This document shows, piece by piece, positions 36,408 to 44,947 of a DNA stretch of 64,000 nt (position 1 is its first letter; every line of letters begins with the position of its first letter). The notes under the pieces were generated by a model that saw nothing but the letters and a program-made list of their open reading frames with translations, had not been told where the DNA came from and searched no databases. The DNA is from Roseiarcus sp963765375 (GTDB lineage Bacteria; Pseudomonadota; Alphaproteobacteria; Rhizobiales; Beijerinckiaceae). Both the position numbers and the translations under genes were made by a program. The stretch spans positions 124,001 through 188,000 of the forward strand of contig CAVXVZ010000009.1 in assembly GCA_963765375.1 (NCBI GenBank), in the 5' to 3' direction.

Positions 36408-37082
36408 TTAAGCGTCGACATCGGCGGCCTCCGTCTCCTCGGCGCGGAAGGCCGAGCCCTCGATCATCGCGTAGGGCGAGCCGTTGGGGCCTGGCGAGGT
36501 CGACGCCGCCTCGATCGCCTCCATGAGCGCGAGAATGTCCTCTCGGGCGTCAGGATGGCGCTGGATGACCTTTCTGAGGCCTTCCTCCAGGAGGGGAAAT
36601 TCGGGGGCGGAATTGATGTTCAGGACGTTGTTGGTGATTGTGACCCCGGCGGCCATCGTCCGCATTTCGCCGGTGATCCGACCGAGTTCTTTGAGGGAGG
36701 CCAGGAGCTGTGCCGCGACGCCTGCGACGCTGTGCCGATCGCCGGCTTCCGCGGCGGCTAAGAACTGCGAGAACAAAACGCTTCGCATGACCGCGAAGTA
36801 TTCGAGGACTGTTTTCGATTCTTCCGCGGCTTTGTTGACTAATTCGCCGACTTTGACCGGGCCAGCATAGAGTTCGAATCGTCTTTCTTGAGTAATATGG
36901 GCCGCAGTATGGCGGGCTACACTCCACCTGCTCATACCGAAGCGGCGCGCAAGACTTTCGTCGGATGCCCCACCACAATGCAACCGCTCCAGAACGGCAC
37001 GCTTATCTGCGGGCAATGAGCAGCAGAGACAACGCCCCGGCTGTCCGCCCGTCCGGGACTTGCGTTGCTTGGTGGCGCTCAT
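36408..37082 (-). CDS. terminase small subunit-like DNA-binding protein
   Basis: 224 aa from ATG 37082 (MSATKQRKSRTGGQPGR). A Cys pair RCLCCSLP is followed by a helix-turn-helix (ESLARRFGMSRWSVARHTAAH, about 48-68), a helical middle and an acidic C-terminus. Its place directly before terL, overlapping its start by 14 bp, argues for the small terminase that recognises the packaging site. The sequence family itself is not one I can name with certainty. Confidence 0.65.
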   Translation of the reverse strand: MSATKQRKSRTGGQPGRCLCCSLPADKRAVLERLHCGGASDESLARRFGMSRWSVARHTAAHITQERRFELYAGPVKVGELVNKAAEESKTVLEYFAVMRSVLFSQFLAAAEAGDRHSVAGVAAQLLASLKELGRITGEMRTMAAGVTITNNVLNINSAPEFPLLEEGLRKVIQRHPDAREDILALMEAIEAASTSPGPNGSPYAMIEGSAFRAEETEAADVDA

Positions 37083-37337
37083 CTCAACGAACCTTTGTTG
37101 GTACGGCGGGCCGGGCAGGAGATGCGAAGGGGGAAGCTGTCCCCCGCCCGGCTGCCTACTACTTTCGCCTGCGGAACAGACACTCATGCGAAGCGTCGCA
37201 TGCACCGTCACCGCGGTTTACGCCGCCCCAGGGAGGATATTCCAAAAGGACCCCGTGCGGACGCTGCGACCAAGGATACCGGGGCCGCTCTCCCGGGTTG
37301 TCCGGGAGGAAGATGGACCCCCGGGCAATTCCATGTT

Positions 37338-37589
37338 TTAAGGACCGAACAACTGCAGCTCGCCGCGGAACAGCAACAGCTTCGACTTGAGCGTGGCGAG
37401 ATTCGCGTCATCCCGCGGTGCCGATGCGATGATCTCCCGAAGCAGATGGTTCACCTCGACAAGGCTTCCGCGCAGGAGATCGAATAGCGCGTCAAGATTC
37501 GCGCCGCGTGCCTGCGCGGCGGCGCGGTGTTCGTCGCTGAGCTTGATGGTTGCCGGCGCGTCCGGCGCTGCAACCTTTAGGTTTGGCAT
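37338..37589 (-). CDS. hypothetical phage protein, 83 aa
   Basis: MPNLKVAAPDAPATIKLSDEHRAAA, then a helical stretch LDALFDLLRGSLVEVNHLLREII. Soluble, amphipathic helices, no recognised domain. It is 26 bp from the next small gene on the same strand and so part of the packaging-module transcript. Possibly a DNA-binding or chaperone-like accessory; unproven. Confidence 0.6.
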   Translation of the reverse strand: MPNLKVAAPDAPATIKLSDEHRAAAQARGANLDALFDLLRGSLVEVNHLLREIIASAPRDDANLATLKSKLLLFRGELQLFGP

Positions 37590-37615
37590 GTCAGTTTTCC
37601 CCGTGTTGCAGCGGA

Positions 37616-37840
37616 TCAGGCCAGCAAATTCGCGCGTTCGAGCGCAATCTTCAATTGGAGCCTGGACATTGTGTTCATGCCGGCGGCACTGAGCTTCGCG
37701 TCGAGTTCGGCAGTCGAAAGTTTCTTGCCGCCGATGGTGATGTCGGCCTGCGCCATGAGGCGGCGCGCGTCCGGCGGCAACTTCTGGGCGGCGGCGGCGA
37801 TGTCGAAGGTCTTGTCGTCGGTAACGGCGTTGATGTGCAT
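37616..37840 (-). CDS. hypothetical phage protein, 74 aa
   Basis: MHINAVTDDKTFDIAAAAQKLPPDARRLM followed by ITIGGKKLSTAELDAKLSAAGM. A small helical protein, in series between the 285-aa and 83-aa genes with gaps under 30 bp. No family recognised. Confidence 0.6.
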   Translation of the reverse strand: MHINAVTDDKTFDIAAAAQKLPPDARRLMAQADITIGGKKLSTAELDAKLSAAGMNTMSRLQLKIALERANLLA

Positions 37841-37863
37841 TTGCGTGGTCCTTTTTGGGTTGT

Positions 37864-38721
37864 TTAGAGGCCGAGCGCCGCCTGTGCGGCGTCGCGGATT
37901 TGCTGCGCGAAGTTCCGGCTATCGACCGTTTCGCGGGTGTGGGTGGTGAGCGTGAAGTCGCGATCGGCCTGGCGTTTCTCGGCGCGCGACAATCGGTCGT
38001 AGGTCAATTCGTCGCGCTCGTTGCCGATCGCGATCTCTGGCGCTGGTGTCTTAGGATCAACGGCGAGCTGAGTTGCAAAGGCCTGGAAGCAGGCCGCTGC
38101 CGCGTCGATCTGCACCGTGTGGGCGATGATCTCAGAGCCCGCGCCGTCGAAGCCCGGCACTTCCGCAACGAGCCTGATATCGGGGATATAATTGTGCTCT
38201 TCGGTCGCGAGAAACTTCTGCAAGCCGCCGAGCATGACCATCATCCGGTGCATTTCGTGGATGGCCGCGCTCCAGTCGCCGTAGAGGCTCCCATAGGCCT
38301 CGCGGACCGCATCCTTGACGTAGTCGGCAGTCTTGCCGTTGAGGGCCGCCAGCGCGCCCTCCAGGCGCTCCAGCTCGGCGTCGAACATGCTCAGCGTTCT
38401 ACGCCCGGCTTCCGCCTGAAGCCGGCTCGCCTCGAGCTTGGCGCTCATCGCGGCGGCACGATCGCCAACGGATGACAGCGGCGCGCCGATGCCGGCCATG
38501 AGCCTGTCGAAAATAGACCGCGCGTCTTCGTCGATCATCCGGTCGACAGTGTCCCGGCCGGAGTCGAAGGTGCTGAGCGTCTCGGCGAGAGAGGCGCGTG
38601 AGCCGCGGATCTTCCCGATCTTCTCGCTGATTCCGACCTTCTCGTTGAGATGGCGGAGCAAAACATGGCGCGCCAGCGGCAAACCGTCGTCTGGGCGCAC
38701 TGGGAACGTAATCAGGGACAT
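37864..38721 (-). CDS. hypothetical phage protein, 285 aa
   Basis: The first gene of the terS-terL transcript. It is mostly alpha-helical with coiled-coil-like stretches (AAMSAKLEASRLQAEAGRRTLSMFDAELERLEGALA, about 90-125) and a following hydrophobic helical segment rich in Met (EMHRMMVMLGGLQKFL). No enzymatic motif is visible. Regulation or structural scaffolding are both possible; I cannot choose. Confidence 0.6.
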   Translation of the reverse strand: MSLITFPVRPDDGLPLARHVLLRHLNEKVGISEKIGKIRGSRASLAETLSTFDSGRDTVDRMIDEDARSIFDRLMAGIGAPLSSVGDRAAAMSAKLEASRLQAEAGRRTLSMFDAELERLEGALAALNGKTADYVKDAVREAYGSLYGDWSAAIHEMHRMMVMLGGLQKFLATEEHNYIPDIRLVAEVPGFDGAGSEIIAHTVQIDAAAACFQAFATQLAVDPKTPAPEIAIGNERDELTYDRLSRAEKRQADRDFTLTTHTRETVDSRNFAQQIRDAAQAALGL

Positions 38722-39035
38722 TTCTCAGTCCTCTAGCGTGTTGGCCACGGGCTCAAAATATGCGCTGTCCAGCTCCGTCGAGACGAGGGCCACTGTCGTT
38801 TGCCTTTCAAAAAGAACGCGCAAATCGCGCGCGGACTAATTTATGTTGCCGCACGGATGCGCACAAGCTATAAAATACAGAAAAATGCAGCCTATGCTTG
38901 ATGTTGCTAATTGTTGCTTAGTTGTGTCCGACGGCGTCCATTGATGTTCGCTGGTGTTTTTCTGCTCTCTAGCCTCGAGCGGCTTTTCAGAACTTGTGCC
39001 GGAACAAGCAACTTGAGAAGCGACGCGTCGGGCAG
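38722..39035. other. gene-free stretch upstream of the packaging operon
   Basis: About 310 bp with an AT-richer core (38850-38950). It must hold the promoter of the minus-strand operon starting at 38721, but I cannot single one out. A 248-residue minus-strand frame that covers part of it is Pro/Arg/Cys-rich and not convincing. Confidence 0.4.
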
Positions 39036-39290
39036 ATGATGGCGGAGCAGCCGAAAGCAAGGGGGGCGGCCGTTGAAGGGGTAGGCAAACGCGGGTCCAA
39101 CGCGGACCCGCGTTACGATGAGCCACCCACTCTCGCCAATGCTGGCAGACCAAGCGAGAAAATCGGGTCGGAACTGGACCCAATTTCACCTCCCACTCTC
39201 TCCGACTCCGGCATCGACAAGCACCTCGCCGATCGGGCGAGCAAATATGCAGCAATCCCGGAGTTGATTTCCATGTCTTCCGTGGCAGGC
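39036..39290 (+). pseudogene. fragment of a phage ParB-associated/DNA-modification type protein
   Basis: Reads MMAEQPKARGAAVEGVGKRG, then NADPRYDEPPTLANAG and, after 14 unmatched residues, PPTLSDSGIDKHLADRASKYAAIP. The pattern PTL-x-x-x-GIDKHLADRARK is one I know from the middle of phage DNA-interacting proteins; here PPTL is repeated and the sequence then degenerates into a hydrophobic run. Both ends are missing. Low certainty about the parent family. Confidence 0.4.
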
Positions 39291-39751
39291 AAGGTGTTGT
39301 TGTTGTTCTGTTTTTTTCTCTCCGCACTCTTTGTGCCCAGAACCTCCTATCGGTCTTGAAGCACCGGGCGGGCGGCGAAACACGAAAGGCGTTTGTCTCC
39401 CGAGGGGGTGGGGGTAGGCCATTGAAAACGCTGGCGAAAGCCAGTCGCGGCAACCTCACGCCGACTGTCAACTCAAGGGCGACGCGCCCAGGCCCAAACG
39501 CCCCACCGGCAGAAGCCAGTCGCTCAGACTGTGGAGGGCCAGCGCCACTCACAATTTGTACGTAGGCATGTCTGCACAGCAAGCGCCAGACTCAAAACGC
39601 CAGCAATTACGCGGCTAATCGAGTGGTGATGACGGATGGCCTCTCCGCCGTCACTTCTCACAAAGGCTGCGGGCTGCGACTCGGGTGCCCTGTTGGCATG
39701 GTCGAATGTCGGCAGGCAACGCGGCGGCGCGGCGCACATGTGACGAAAATC

Positions 39752-39803
39752 AGCGAGCGGGGAAAAGTAGGCATGACAGCGAGCGGGGAAAAGTAGGCAT
39801 GAC
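39752..39803. repeat. perfect tandem duplication of a 26-bp unit
   Basis: The unit starts AGCGAGCGGGGAAAAG and ends TAGGCATGAC; copy 1 is 39752-39777 and copy 2 is 39778-39803. The two units are identical and abut. It lies exactly where minus-strand ParB-like homology stops (39811). Multiple short repeats with a TTTTCCCC core (minus strand) are typical of IS21-family ends, so it may be an IS21 end relic. Confidence 0.6.
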
Positions 39804-39810
39804 CCGTCGA

Positions 39811-40145
39811 GACGGTGCCGTGCTTGTTGATGAACTGGCGGGGCTCGCTATCCAAATTGGATGGCGACTTGCGGGGTTCGTCACTTCCATTTGTTGAAGT
39901 GACAGGCATCCCCTCACTGGTGCTTTCCACCAGTGACGCGCGCAGTCGTCCGACCATAACGTGATCGACCGCGCACCTGCGCGCTATCTCGCGATCGCTC
40001 CACCCGCTCCACTCCGCGTCGCCCAGCATCGTCGAGACGGCGCGGCGCTTGTCGCCGTTCGTGCGGCGCAAGCCGTGGCCGGCGTTTGCTCCGAATGAGA
40101 AGAGCATCGCGTCGCGGCGCGTGCCCTGCTTCACTTCGGCTTCGA
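39811..40145 (-). pseudogene. fragment of a ParB-like regulator with HTH
   Basis: Minus-strand residues EVKQGTRRDAMLFSFGANAG, then HGLRRTNGDKRRAVSTML, WSDREIARRCAVDHVMVGRL and finally QFINKHGTVST match the middle of phage ParB-domain regulators. The N-terminal ParB fold and the C-terminus are missing: upstream the frame reads through the antisense of the plus-strand ParB gene, and downstream it meets the 26-bp tandem repeat. Confidence 0.6.
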
Positions 40146-40189
40146 TATTCTCCGACCCGGCCGCTGAACCCGCCAGTTGGCGAGCCGTC

Positions 40190-40750
40190 GTGGTTCGCCT
40201 GCGGGAAAGTATCCCAGACGACATCGACGTGCCTCCACATCGAATGCGCGATCTCGACCAGACGAAGGTAGAGGAGATCGCCGCTTCAATGCGGCTGGTC
40301 GGGCAGATCAACCCGATCATCGTCAGGCGCGTTGATGGTCGGACCGTTCTTGTGGCCGGCCTCCATCGCCTCGAGGCGGCCAAGCTCAATGATGTGAACA
40401 TCACCTGCTTCGTCGTCGATTGCGATGACGTCGAAGCGCGCCTCGCCGAGATCGCCGAAAACTTGCACCGCGCCGATCTGACGGTGCAGGAACGATCCAA
40501 CCACGTCGCTGAATGGATCAGGTTAACGGAGGCTAAGGCCGCAGAGATTTCGGGTCAAGTTGGGCCGAAATTAAAAACCGAAAACAACCCCAAGGGGGCC
40601 GGCCGCGCCGAGGGCGGCATCAACGCGGCGGCACGCGAGCTTGGTATCGACCGCAAGGAGGCCCAGCGCGCCCTAAAGGTCGCCAGCATCACCCCGGAGG
40701 CGCGAGAAGCTGCCCGTGAAGCCAACCGGGCCACTTCGCTATGCCGATGA
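40190..40750 (+). CDS. ParB/Srx-fold nuclease-like protein, probably 3'-truncated
   Basis: 186 aa from GTG 40190; the frame is open back to 40049. The ParB N-terminal fold is clear: VEEIAASMRLVGQINPIIVR, VLVAGLHRLEAAKLNDV and the box II-like RLAEIAENLHRADLTVQERSNHVAEWIRLTE. It is followed by the GINAAARELGIDRKEAQRALKVASI helix-turn-helix. Related proteins continue after EAAREA with a further 30-50 residues (GL-x-x-NQSALLKVA); this one ends at once in ATSLCR, so it is probably truncated. Likely a phage partition or regulatory protein. Confidence 0.65.
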   Translation: MVRLRESIPDDIDVPPHRMRDLDQTKVEEIAASMRLVGQINPIIVRRVDGRTVLVAGLHRLEAAKLNDVNITCFVVDCDDVEARLAEIAENLHRADLTVQERSNHVAEWIRLTEAKAAEISGQVGPKLKTENNPKGAGRAEGGINAAARELGIDRKEAQRALKVASITPEAREAAREANRATSLCR

Positions 40751-41111
40751 CCCACACCCAGAATGCGTAGATGAAAAGGTCGTCGCGCCATTATTGGCCG
40801 GGACTTGGCGACTCGCGCCCCGCAAGTGGGAAGCCCTCCCGGAGTCCCAGAAGGAGTCCATGACAAGCTATATGGTACAGACGAACCACTGTAGGTCCAT
40901 CCCCGACAAGGACGAGTATAGCGTTCCAGTATGCGTTGCCGTCGACGATTGGCTGAGCGATGGTGGCCGGTGGCTTCCGGCTGAACGCGTTACTCCGCAT
41001 TATCTGGCGGTCAATTTTTACACGGGCGCGCTCGCGTTCGTGTTGACGTTCGCCCTCGTGATGATCGGCCCGCCAATTTGGCGGTCCTACAGGGCGTGGC
41101 TCAGCCGATGA
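40716..41111 (+). CDS. hypothetical single-pass membrane protein
   Basis: 131 aa from GTG 40716, overlapping the ParB-like gene by 35 bp. The soluble N-terminal 100 residues include LSDGGRWLPAERVTPHYL. One C-terminal helix (GALAFVLTFALVMIGPPIW) is followed by RSYRAWLSR, so the tail is probably cytoplasmic. No family recognised. Confidence 0.5.
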   Translation: MKPTGPLRYADDPHPECVDEKVVAPLLAGTWRLAPRKWEALPESQKESMTSYMVQTNHCRSIPDKDEYSVPVCVAVDDWLSDGGRWLPAERVTPHYLAVNFYTGALAFVLTFALVMIGPPIWRSYRAWLSR

Positions 41112-41260
41112 GGAGCGGCGGCCTATCGGAGCATCCCCGACCCTCCGAGCGAGGCCTGGAGCCGTTCAGCGCAAAGAACCAAGCGAGCTTGAGAAAAACG
41201 CCGATGCCGGTCATACTGGCCGTCGTCGGGCAATCCGGCGAACGTCAGGAAGGAACAGCC

Positions 41261-41491
41261 ATGTTGGAGCCACGAACCATTCGTTGGCCGGTCAAGGTCG
41301 GAATTCTTACATTGGTTGCGATCGGCTTTATTGCTGGTGAGTTGGGATCGGCTTTCGCGGCTTGCGATCAATCATGCCAAGCCCGCAAAAATTGCAGGGC
41401 GATGTTGCACGATAAGAAGGTGGCTAAAGAACAATGGCAGGCAGAGTATCAAAAGTGCCAGCTTGATCCGACGAACTATAAAGCCCCGTGA
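41261..41491 (+). CDS. small Cys-rich secreted protein
   Basis: 76 aa from ATG 41261, with AGGAAGGAA 6-7 nt upstream. A signal sequence or anchor (VKVGILTLVAIGFIAGELGSAFA) is followed by CDQSCQARKNCRAML and a final Cys in YQKCQLDP: four cysteines in 35 mature residues, suggesting two disulfides. Similar small proteins occur in accessory regions; no function known. Confidence 0.55.
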   Translation: MLEPRTIRWPVKVGILTLVAIGFIAGELGSAFAACDQSCQARKNCRAMLHDKKVAKEQWQAEYQKCQLDPTNYKAP

Positions 41492-41597
41492 CGTTAGCCG
41501 ACGGGCCGGCGGAGGCCTGCCAGCGGTCACGCCGTGCGGCCTGTCTGCCGGGCTATGGTGGCGGCTCTCTTGATCGATTCGTTGAAGTCGGCTTTGA

Positions 41598-41795
41598 TCA
41601 TATCAATCCCTCATTTTTGGCGAGCCACTCAGGGACGATAGCTCTGATCGTGTCCCCTTCGTCCGGCTTGGCGGGATCGAACGTAACCCTGGACCTCGGA
41701 AGCCATATCTCATCGCCGTCAACGTCAATGAGAACGGCCAAAGCCGTGGTGTCGAGGACGGTTCCTTCTAGCGTTAAGGTCTCGGTGGGGCGCAT
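41598..41795 (-). CDS. small beta-rich hypothetical protein, 65 aa
   Basis: LTLEGTVLDTTALAVLIDVDGDEIWLPRS, then DTIRAIVPEWLAKNEGLI. The alternating pattern suggests a small OB/SH3-like barrel of a type common in phage replication regions. Same strand as the primase, 195 bp downstream of it, with two operator-like palindromes between. Confidence 0.55.
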   Translation of the reverse strand: MRPTETLTLEGTVLDTTALAVLIDVDGDEIWLPRSRVTFDPAKPDEGDTIRAIVPEWLAKNEGLI

Positions 41796-41885
41796 GTTGC
41801 TTCTCCTATTTTAGGCGGCGTCCTGCCGCGCCCCCGGCGCGGTCTATGTCCAGCGACGTTCATCGGCGTACGTTTCCCCCGTCGG

Positions 41886-41983
41886 GTGACACATGTGGCA
41901 CTTCCGTGGATTACCTACGTTACGCGCGCACGCATGACGCGCGCACGTAAGCCGATAACCGGACGACGTGTCACATGTGTCAC
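41886..41983. promoter_or_regulatory. paired palindromes GTG-N-CACATGTG-N-CAC
   Basis: Two 16-bp sites, 41886-41901 and 41968-41983, share the form GTG-N-CACATGTG-N-CAC and begin exactly 82 bp apart. Between them is a TTACGCGCGCAC...GCGCGCACGTAA inverted stretch. They lie between the primase stop and the start of the 65-aa gene. They could be operators or part of a replication origin used by the primase; a third CACATGTG occurs at 39735-39742. Confidence 0.5.
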
Positions 41984-41989
41984 CGAGCA

Positions 41990-43336
41990 TCAAAATTCTG
42001 GCCTTTTGTCGAGCACTCTCAGCCCGTCAAACCCTTGAGCCGTCTTCATTTTGTGGCGCGTGAAGCCGCGACCTTCGATGGTTTGCGTGAAGTGCTTCAT
42101 GGAGCCGGCCTGCTCGCCGGCGCGATCTGCCCATTCGGACCATGACCGGAACAGGTCGGATGAGCTTTCCCAAGCGTTGCGATCGCGTTGGCATTTCTCC
42201 TCGATCCACGCGGCGACGGCGTCTTCTGCCTCGAGATAAGCGGCTGTCGCCTCGCGGACGGTCTGCGGCGGCCGGAGGCCGCCCGCATGCCACTCAAGGC
42301 AGCCTTTGACCATCCATGCGAGAACGCCCGCCCATTCGGCTTTGAGCTTCGCTGTCAGTTCGCTATCGCGCTCCTCTGGCGGGATCGTCACAGTGAACGG
42401 GATCAAGTGGAAGCGGCGCCGGATCGCTTCGTCGACGCTGCGCAAGCTCGGCTTGTGGTTGCCGGCGATGAAGAGCTTGAACGCCGGCAGGTACTCGAAA
42501 AAGTCTTGCCGCATGAACCGCGCCGAGACGACATCGCCGCCGGTGAGCTGCTTGATGCGGCTCTCTGCCCATCGACGGCCCTCCTCAGTTTCAGTCGCCG
42601 TCACCAGGCGTGCGCCGCGAAGCATCGCAAGGTCGGTCGGATGGCGATCGCCACTGCTCGCCGTGAACGTCTCAATGGGCGCCGTGCGATGATAGTCGCC
42701 GAGGATGCCCGCCACCGTCGATAGCAGAACGCTTTTGCCGTTCGCGCCATTTCCGTGCCCGAAGAAGAGCGCATGCTCGCGGGTATCGCCGGTCAAGGCG
42801 TAGCCAAAGACGCGCTGCAGGTAGCTGATAAGTTCGGCGTCGCCGTTCGCAATCGTGTGCAGAAACGCCAGGAAGCGCGGGCAACCGACGTCGCCGGGGC
42901 CAACCGCTGTGATTTTCGTCATGTAGGAGCTGGGGAGATGCGGTCCGAGTCTTCCGGTTTTGAGGTCGATCACACCGTCTGGTGTGTTCAACAGCCATGG
43001 GTCAGCATCCCATTGGTCGACGGTCGCGGCGAGCCTGCGATCGGCCTTGGCGAGCCGCTCGACCGCAGCAACGGTCTTCGCGCTGGCAAGAATGCCCGCG
43101 ATCTTGGGTTTGTTACACGCAGCCGCGGCCTCGCGGCAGGTGGCGCGCACCTTGTCGAACGCTGCGAGCGTATCGTCGAATCGCCAGTGCTTGCCGGTCC
43201 AGGAAAGCCACTTCCCCCAGGCTGCGACGTATCGAAGATCGTCGGCATGGTTCGCCGCGAACCGAAGGGCGAGGTCCTCGTCGGAGAACGCCGGCGCGAT
43301 CTCGCCGATGGCGCGCGCCGTTGTGTGCTTGTTCAT
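41990..43336 (-). CDS. P4-type phage/plasmid primase-helicase
   Basis: 448 aa from ATG 43336 (MNKHTTARAIGEIAPAFSDEDLA), which overlaps the helicase stop as ATGA. A D5-N-like N-terminal region carries WDADPWLLNTPDGVIDLKTG and the SF3 helicase domain has the Walker A motif FGHGNGANGKSVLL (about 205-218), TATETEEGRRWAESRIKQLTGGD and LFIAGNHKPSL with the sensor Asn. The C-terminus carries the poxvirus-D5-like winged helix. There is no archaeo-eukaryotic primase domain, so it acts mainly as the replicative helicase of the element. Confidence 0.88.
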   Translation of the reverse strand: MNKHTTARAIGEIAPAFSDEDLALRFAANHADDLRYVAAWGKWLSWTGKHWRFDDTLAAFDKVRATCREAAAACNKPKIAGILASAKTVAAVERLAKADRRLAATVDQWDADPWLLNTPDGVIDLKTGRLGPHLPSSYMTKITAVGPGDVGCPRFLAFLHTIANGDAELISYLQRVFGYALTGDTREHALFFGHGNGANGKSVLLSTVAGILGDYHRTAPIETFTASSGDRHPTDLAMLRGARLVTATETEEGRRWAESRIKQLTGGDVVSARFMRQDFFEYLPAFKLFIAGNHKPSLRSVDEAIRRRFHLIPFTVTIPPEERDSELTAKLKAEWAGVLAWMVKGCLEWHAGGLRPPQTVREATAAYLEAEDAVAAWIEEKCQRDRNAWESSSDLFRSWSEWADRAGEQAGSMKHFTQTIEGRGFTRHKMKTAQGFDGLRVLDKRPEF

Positions 43337-44739
43337 GATGATCGGGCCCCCGTTTCTGCGAACTCTTTGATCTGGAAATAGACCCAGCCAGGTTTGTATC
43401 CTTTGACCCTCGCGATCGTGCGAAGGCGACGTTCGTCGCCGGCCGCCCATTCCACTTGTTTGCGGTACGGCCAGCGGGCGATCTTGTTTTCTTCCTCGCG
43501 CCTATTCGCCTGCTCGAGCGCGATCTCGATCTCGCGCCGTTCTTTCGGCGTCCGAAGATCCGCGCCGCATTCCGAGCATTCATGCGCGCTCGCGCGGTTG
43601 AGCGCGCAACATGCTTTGCACCGACGGAGCCCAGCCCCCTCGCTGCGCTCGCGCTGTTTCACAGGCTTGCTATCGAGCGACCATTGACGCGGAGCATCGG
43701 GCAACCCGTGACGCGCGGTGTTGCCCGCGAAATCCAAAATCAGCGCGCGGCTCTTATCCGGCGATGGTCTTAACGTCCGGCCGACTTGTTGCAGAAAAAG
43801 GGCGAGCGATGCGGTCGGGCGCAGCAAGATCGCCGCGCCTAAAACAGGGATGTCGACGCCCTCGCCAAAGAGGTTGCAGTTGGTGATGACATCAAGGCTG
43901 CCATCGGCTAGCCCCGCCACGGCCCTACGGCGCTCGCTGGCAGGCGTTTCGCCGTCAACGTGGGTTGCCCTTACCCCAGCAGCTCGGAAGCGCTCAGCGA
44001 CTTCCTGGCTGTGTTGGATGTCAACACAGAAGACGACCGCCGGGACGCCCGGGCAGATGCGTCGGTATTCGTCGACCGCCGCGCCGATGACCACGCCGTC
44101 CATCGCTTCGCGCTGGTCCTCGATAGCGAAGTCGCCAGCCCTGATTCGCGCCGCGGTCATGTCCGGTGCCTCGGTCGGCTGGTAGACGACGAAGGGCGAC
44201 AGCCATCCGGCTTTGATCAGGTCGGCGGCCTGCGGTCCGATGACCATCTGGTCGAACTGCTCGATCAAACCCCTGCCGTCGAGACGCTGAGGCGTCGCGC
44301 TGACGCCCAGGATCATTGCCCTCGGTTGCGAGCCCAGCACGCGGGCCCACGTCGGACTGACCGCGTGCTGACATTCATCAACGACAACGAGGTCGAACCG
44401 GTCTCGCCAGCGATCGAGGCGCTTCGGTCGCGCCAGCGTATCGATCGAGGCTAGCTGGACACTTGCGTCAGATTCGGCGACGCCTGCGGCAATTCTGCCG
44501 TAGGCGACTTCCGCCATGGTCACGGCAGCTTCGATCTGGGCAAGAATTTCCGCCCTATGCGTCAGGACGAGCACGCGCCGGCCGCGCTGCACCGCGCCGG
44601 CTAGGACGTGGGAGAATACGACCGTCTTGCCTCCGCCAGTGGGCAGCTGGAATAGGACTCGGCGCGCGCCTGCACGATAGGCGTCGCGGATCAGGTCGAC
44701 AGCGTCGGCCTGATAGGGGCGCAACGTCGGGGCGGTCAT
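43333..44739 (-). CDS. superfamily 2 DEAD/DEAH-type helicase
   Basis: 468 aa from ATG 44739 (MTAPTLRPYQADAVDLI). Motif I is LPTGGGKTVVF (about 27-37), motif II VVDECQH, motif III SATPQR, then NLFGEGVDIP and QQVGRTLRP as motifs V and VI. A C-terminal zinc finger CKACC...CSECG (about 380-400) and a basic helical tail follow. It resembles the phage helicases related to RecQ/RAD3-like YprA and often found beside P4-type primases. Overlaps of 4 bp with both neighbours show a tight replication operon. Confidence 0.88.
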   Translation of the reverse strand: MTAPTLRPYQADAVDLIRDAYRAGARRVLFQLPTGGGKTVVFSHVLAGAVQRGRRVLVLTHRAEILAQIEAAVTMAEVAYGRIAAGVAESDASVQLASIDTLARPKRLDRWRDRFDLVVVDECQHAVSPTWARVLGSQPRAMILGVSATPQRLDGRGLIEQFDQMVIGPQAADLIKAGWLSPFVVYQPTEAPDMTAARIRAGDFAIEDQREAMDGVVIGAAVDEYRRICPGVPAVVFCVDIQHSQEVAERFRAAGVRATHVDGETPASERRRAVAGLADGSLDVITNCNLFGEGVDIPVLGAAILLRPTASLALFLQQVGRTLRPSPDKSRALILDFAGNTARHGLPDAPRQWSLDSKPVKQRERSEGAGLRRCKACCALNRASAHECSECGADLRTPKERREIEIALEQANRREEENKIARWPYRKQVEWAAGDERRLRTIARVKGYKPGWVYFQIKEFAETGARSS

Positions 44740-44945
44740 GACTGCCACCCCCGCGCCAGCCATGCGCGCACGTTCGACCAAGCCTCACGCCAGGCGCGCG
44801 CGGCGTCGGCGCTCGCGAAGGACGCGCGCAGCTCTTGCTTTTCTAAAGGGTTTGGGCTACCTGATGTCTGTTCACCAGCAAGCTGAACAGACACAGAGCG
44901 CCGCGTCCCGACCCCCCGGGAGCGGCGCTTTCTGTATGTGGACAT
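44736..44945 (-). CDS. small hypothetical protein upstream of the helicase
   Basis: 69 aa whose stop overlaps the helicase start (ATGA). The N-terminus is very basic (MSTYRKRRSRGVGTRRS); the C-terminus ASADAARAWREAWSNVRAWLARG is amphipathic with many Trp. It fits the operon frame but has no recognised homologue. Confidence 0.5.
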   Translation of the reverse strand: MSTYRKRRSRGVGTRRSVSVQLAGEQTSGSPNPLEKQELRASFASADAARAWREAWSNVRAWLARGWQS

Positions 44946-44947
44946 CT

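Larger units (their letters stand above)
33884..36421 (-). pseudogene. terL: phage terminase large subunit, interrupted by IS1595
   Basis: The N-terminal part (36421 to the insertion) has the Walker A motif LAGRSFGKTRAGAE (about 42-55), Walker B-like AAWLDELASF and then GMRLG. After the element the frame resumes with ARPRQIVTTTPRPLKLIKEL (motif III/C) and the nuclease domain: IIAIDPAVSTSNDSDETG, VAEVNNGGDM and DALVWALSDL. Removing 34740-35946 and one copy of the 8-bp duplication restores one frame. The protein packages DNA by ATP hydrolysis and cuts headful ends. It overlaps terS by 14 bp. It is clearly related to the second terL at 48839-50255. Confidence 0.88.

Noticed and set aside
38836..39582. 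Minus-strand frame of 248 codons
   Set aside because: Composition (Pro, Arg, Cys, Trp-rich, repeated PPPP) is not protein-like, and it overlaps a better-supported plus-strand fragment.
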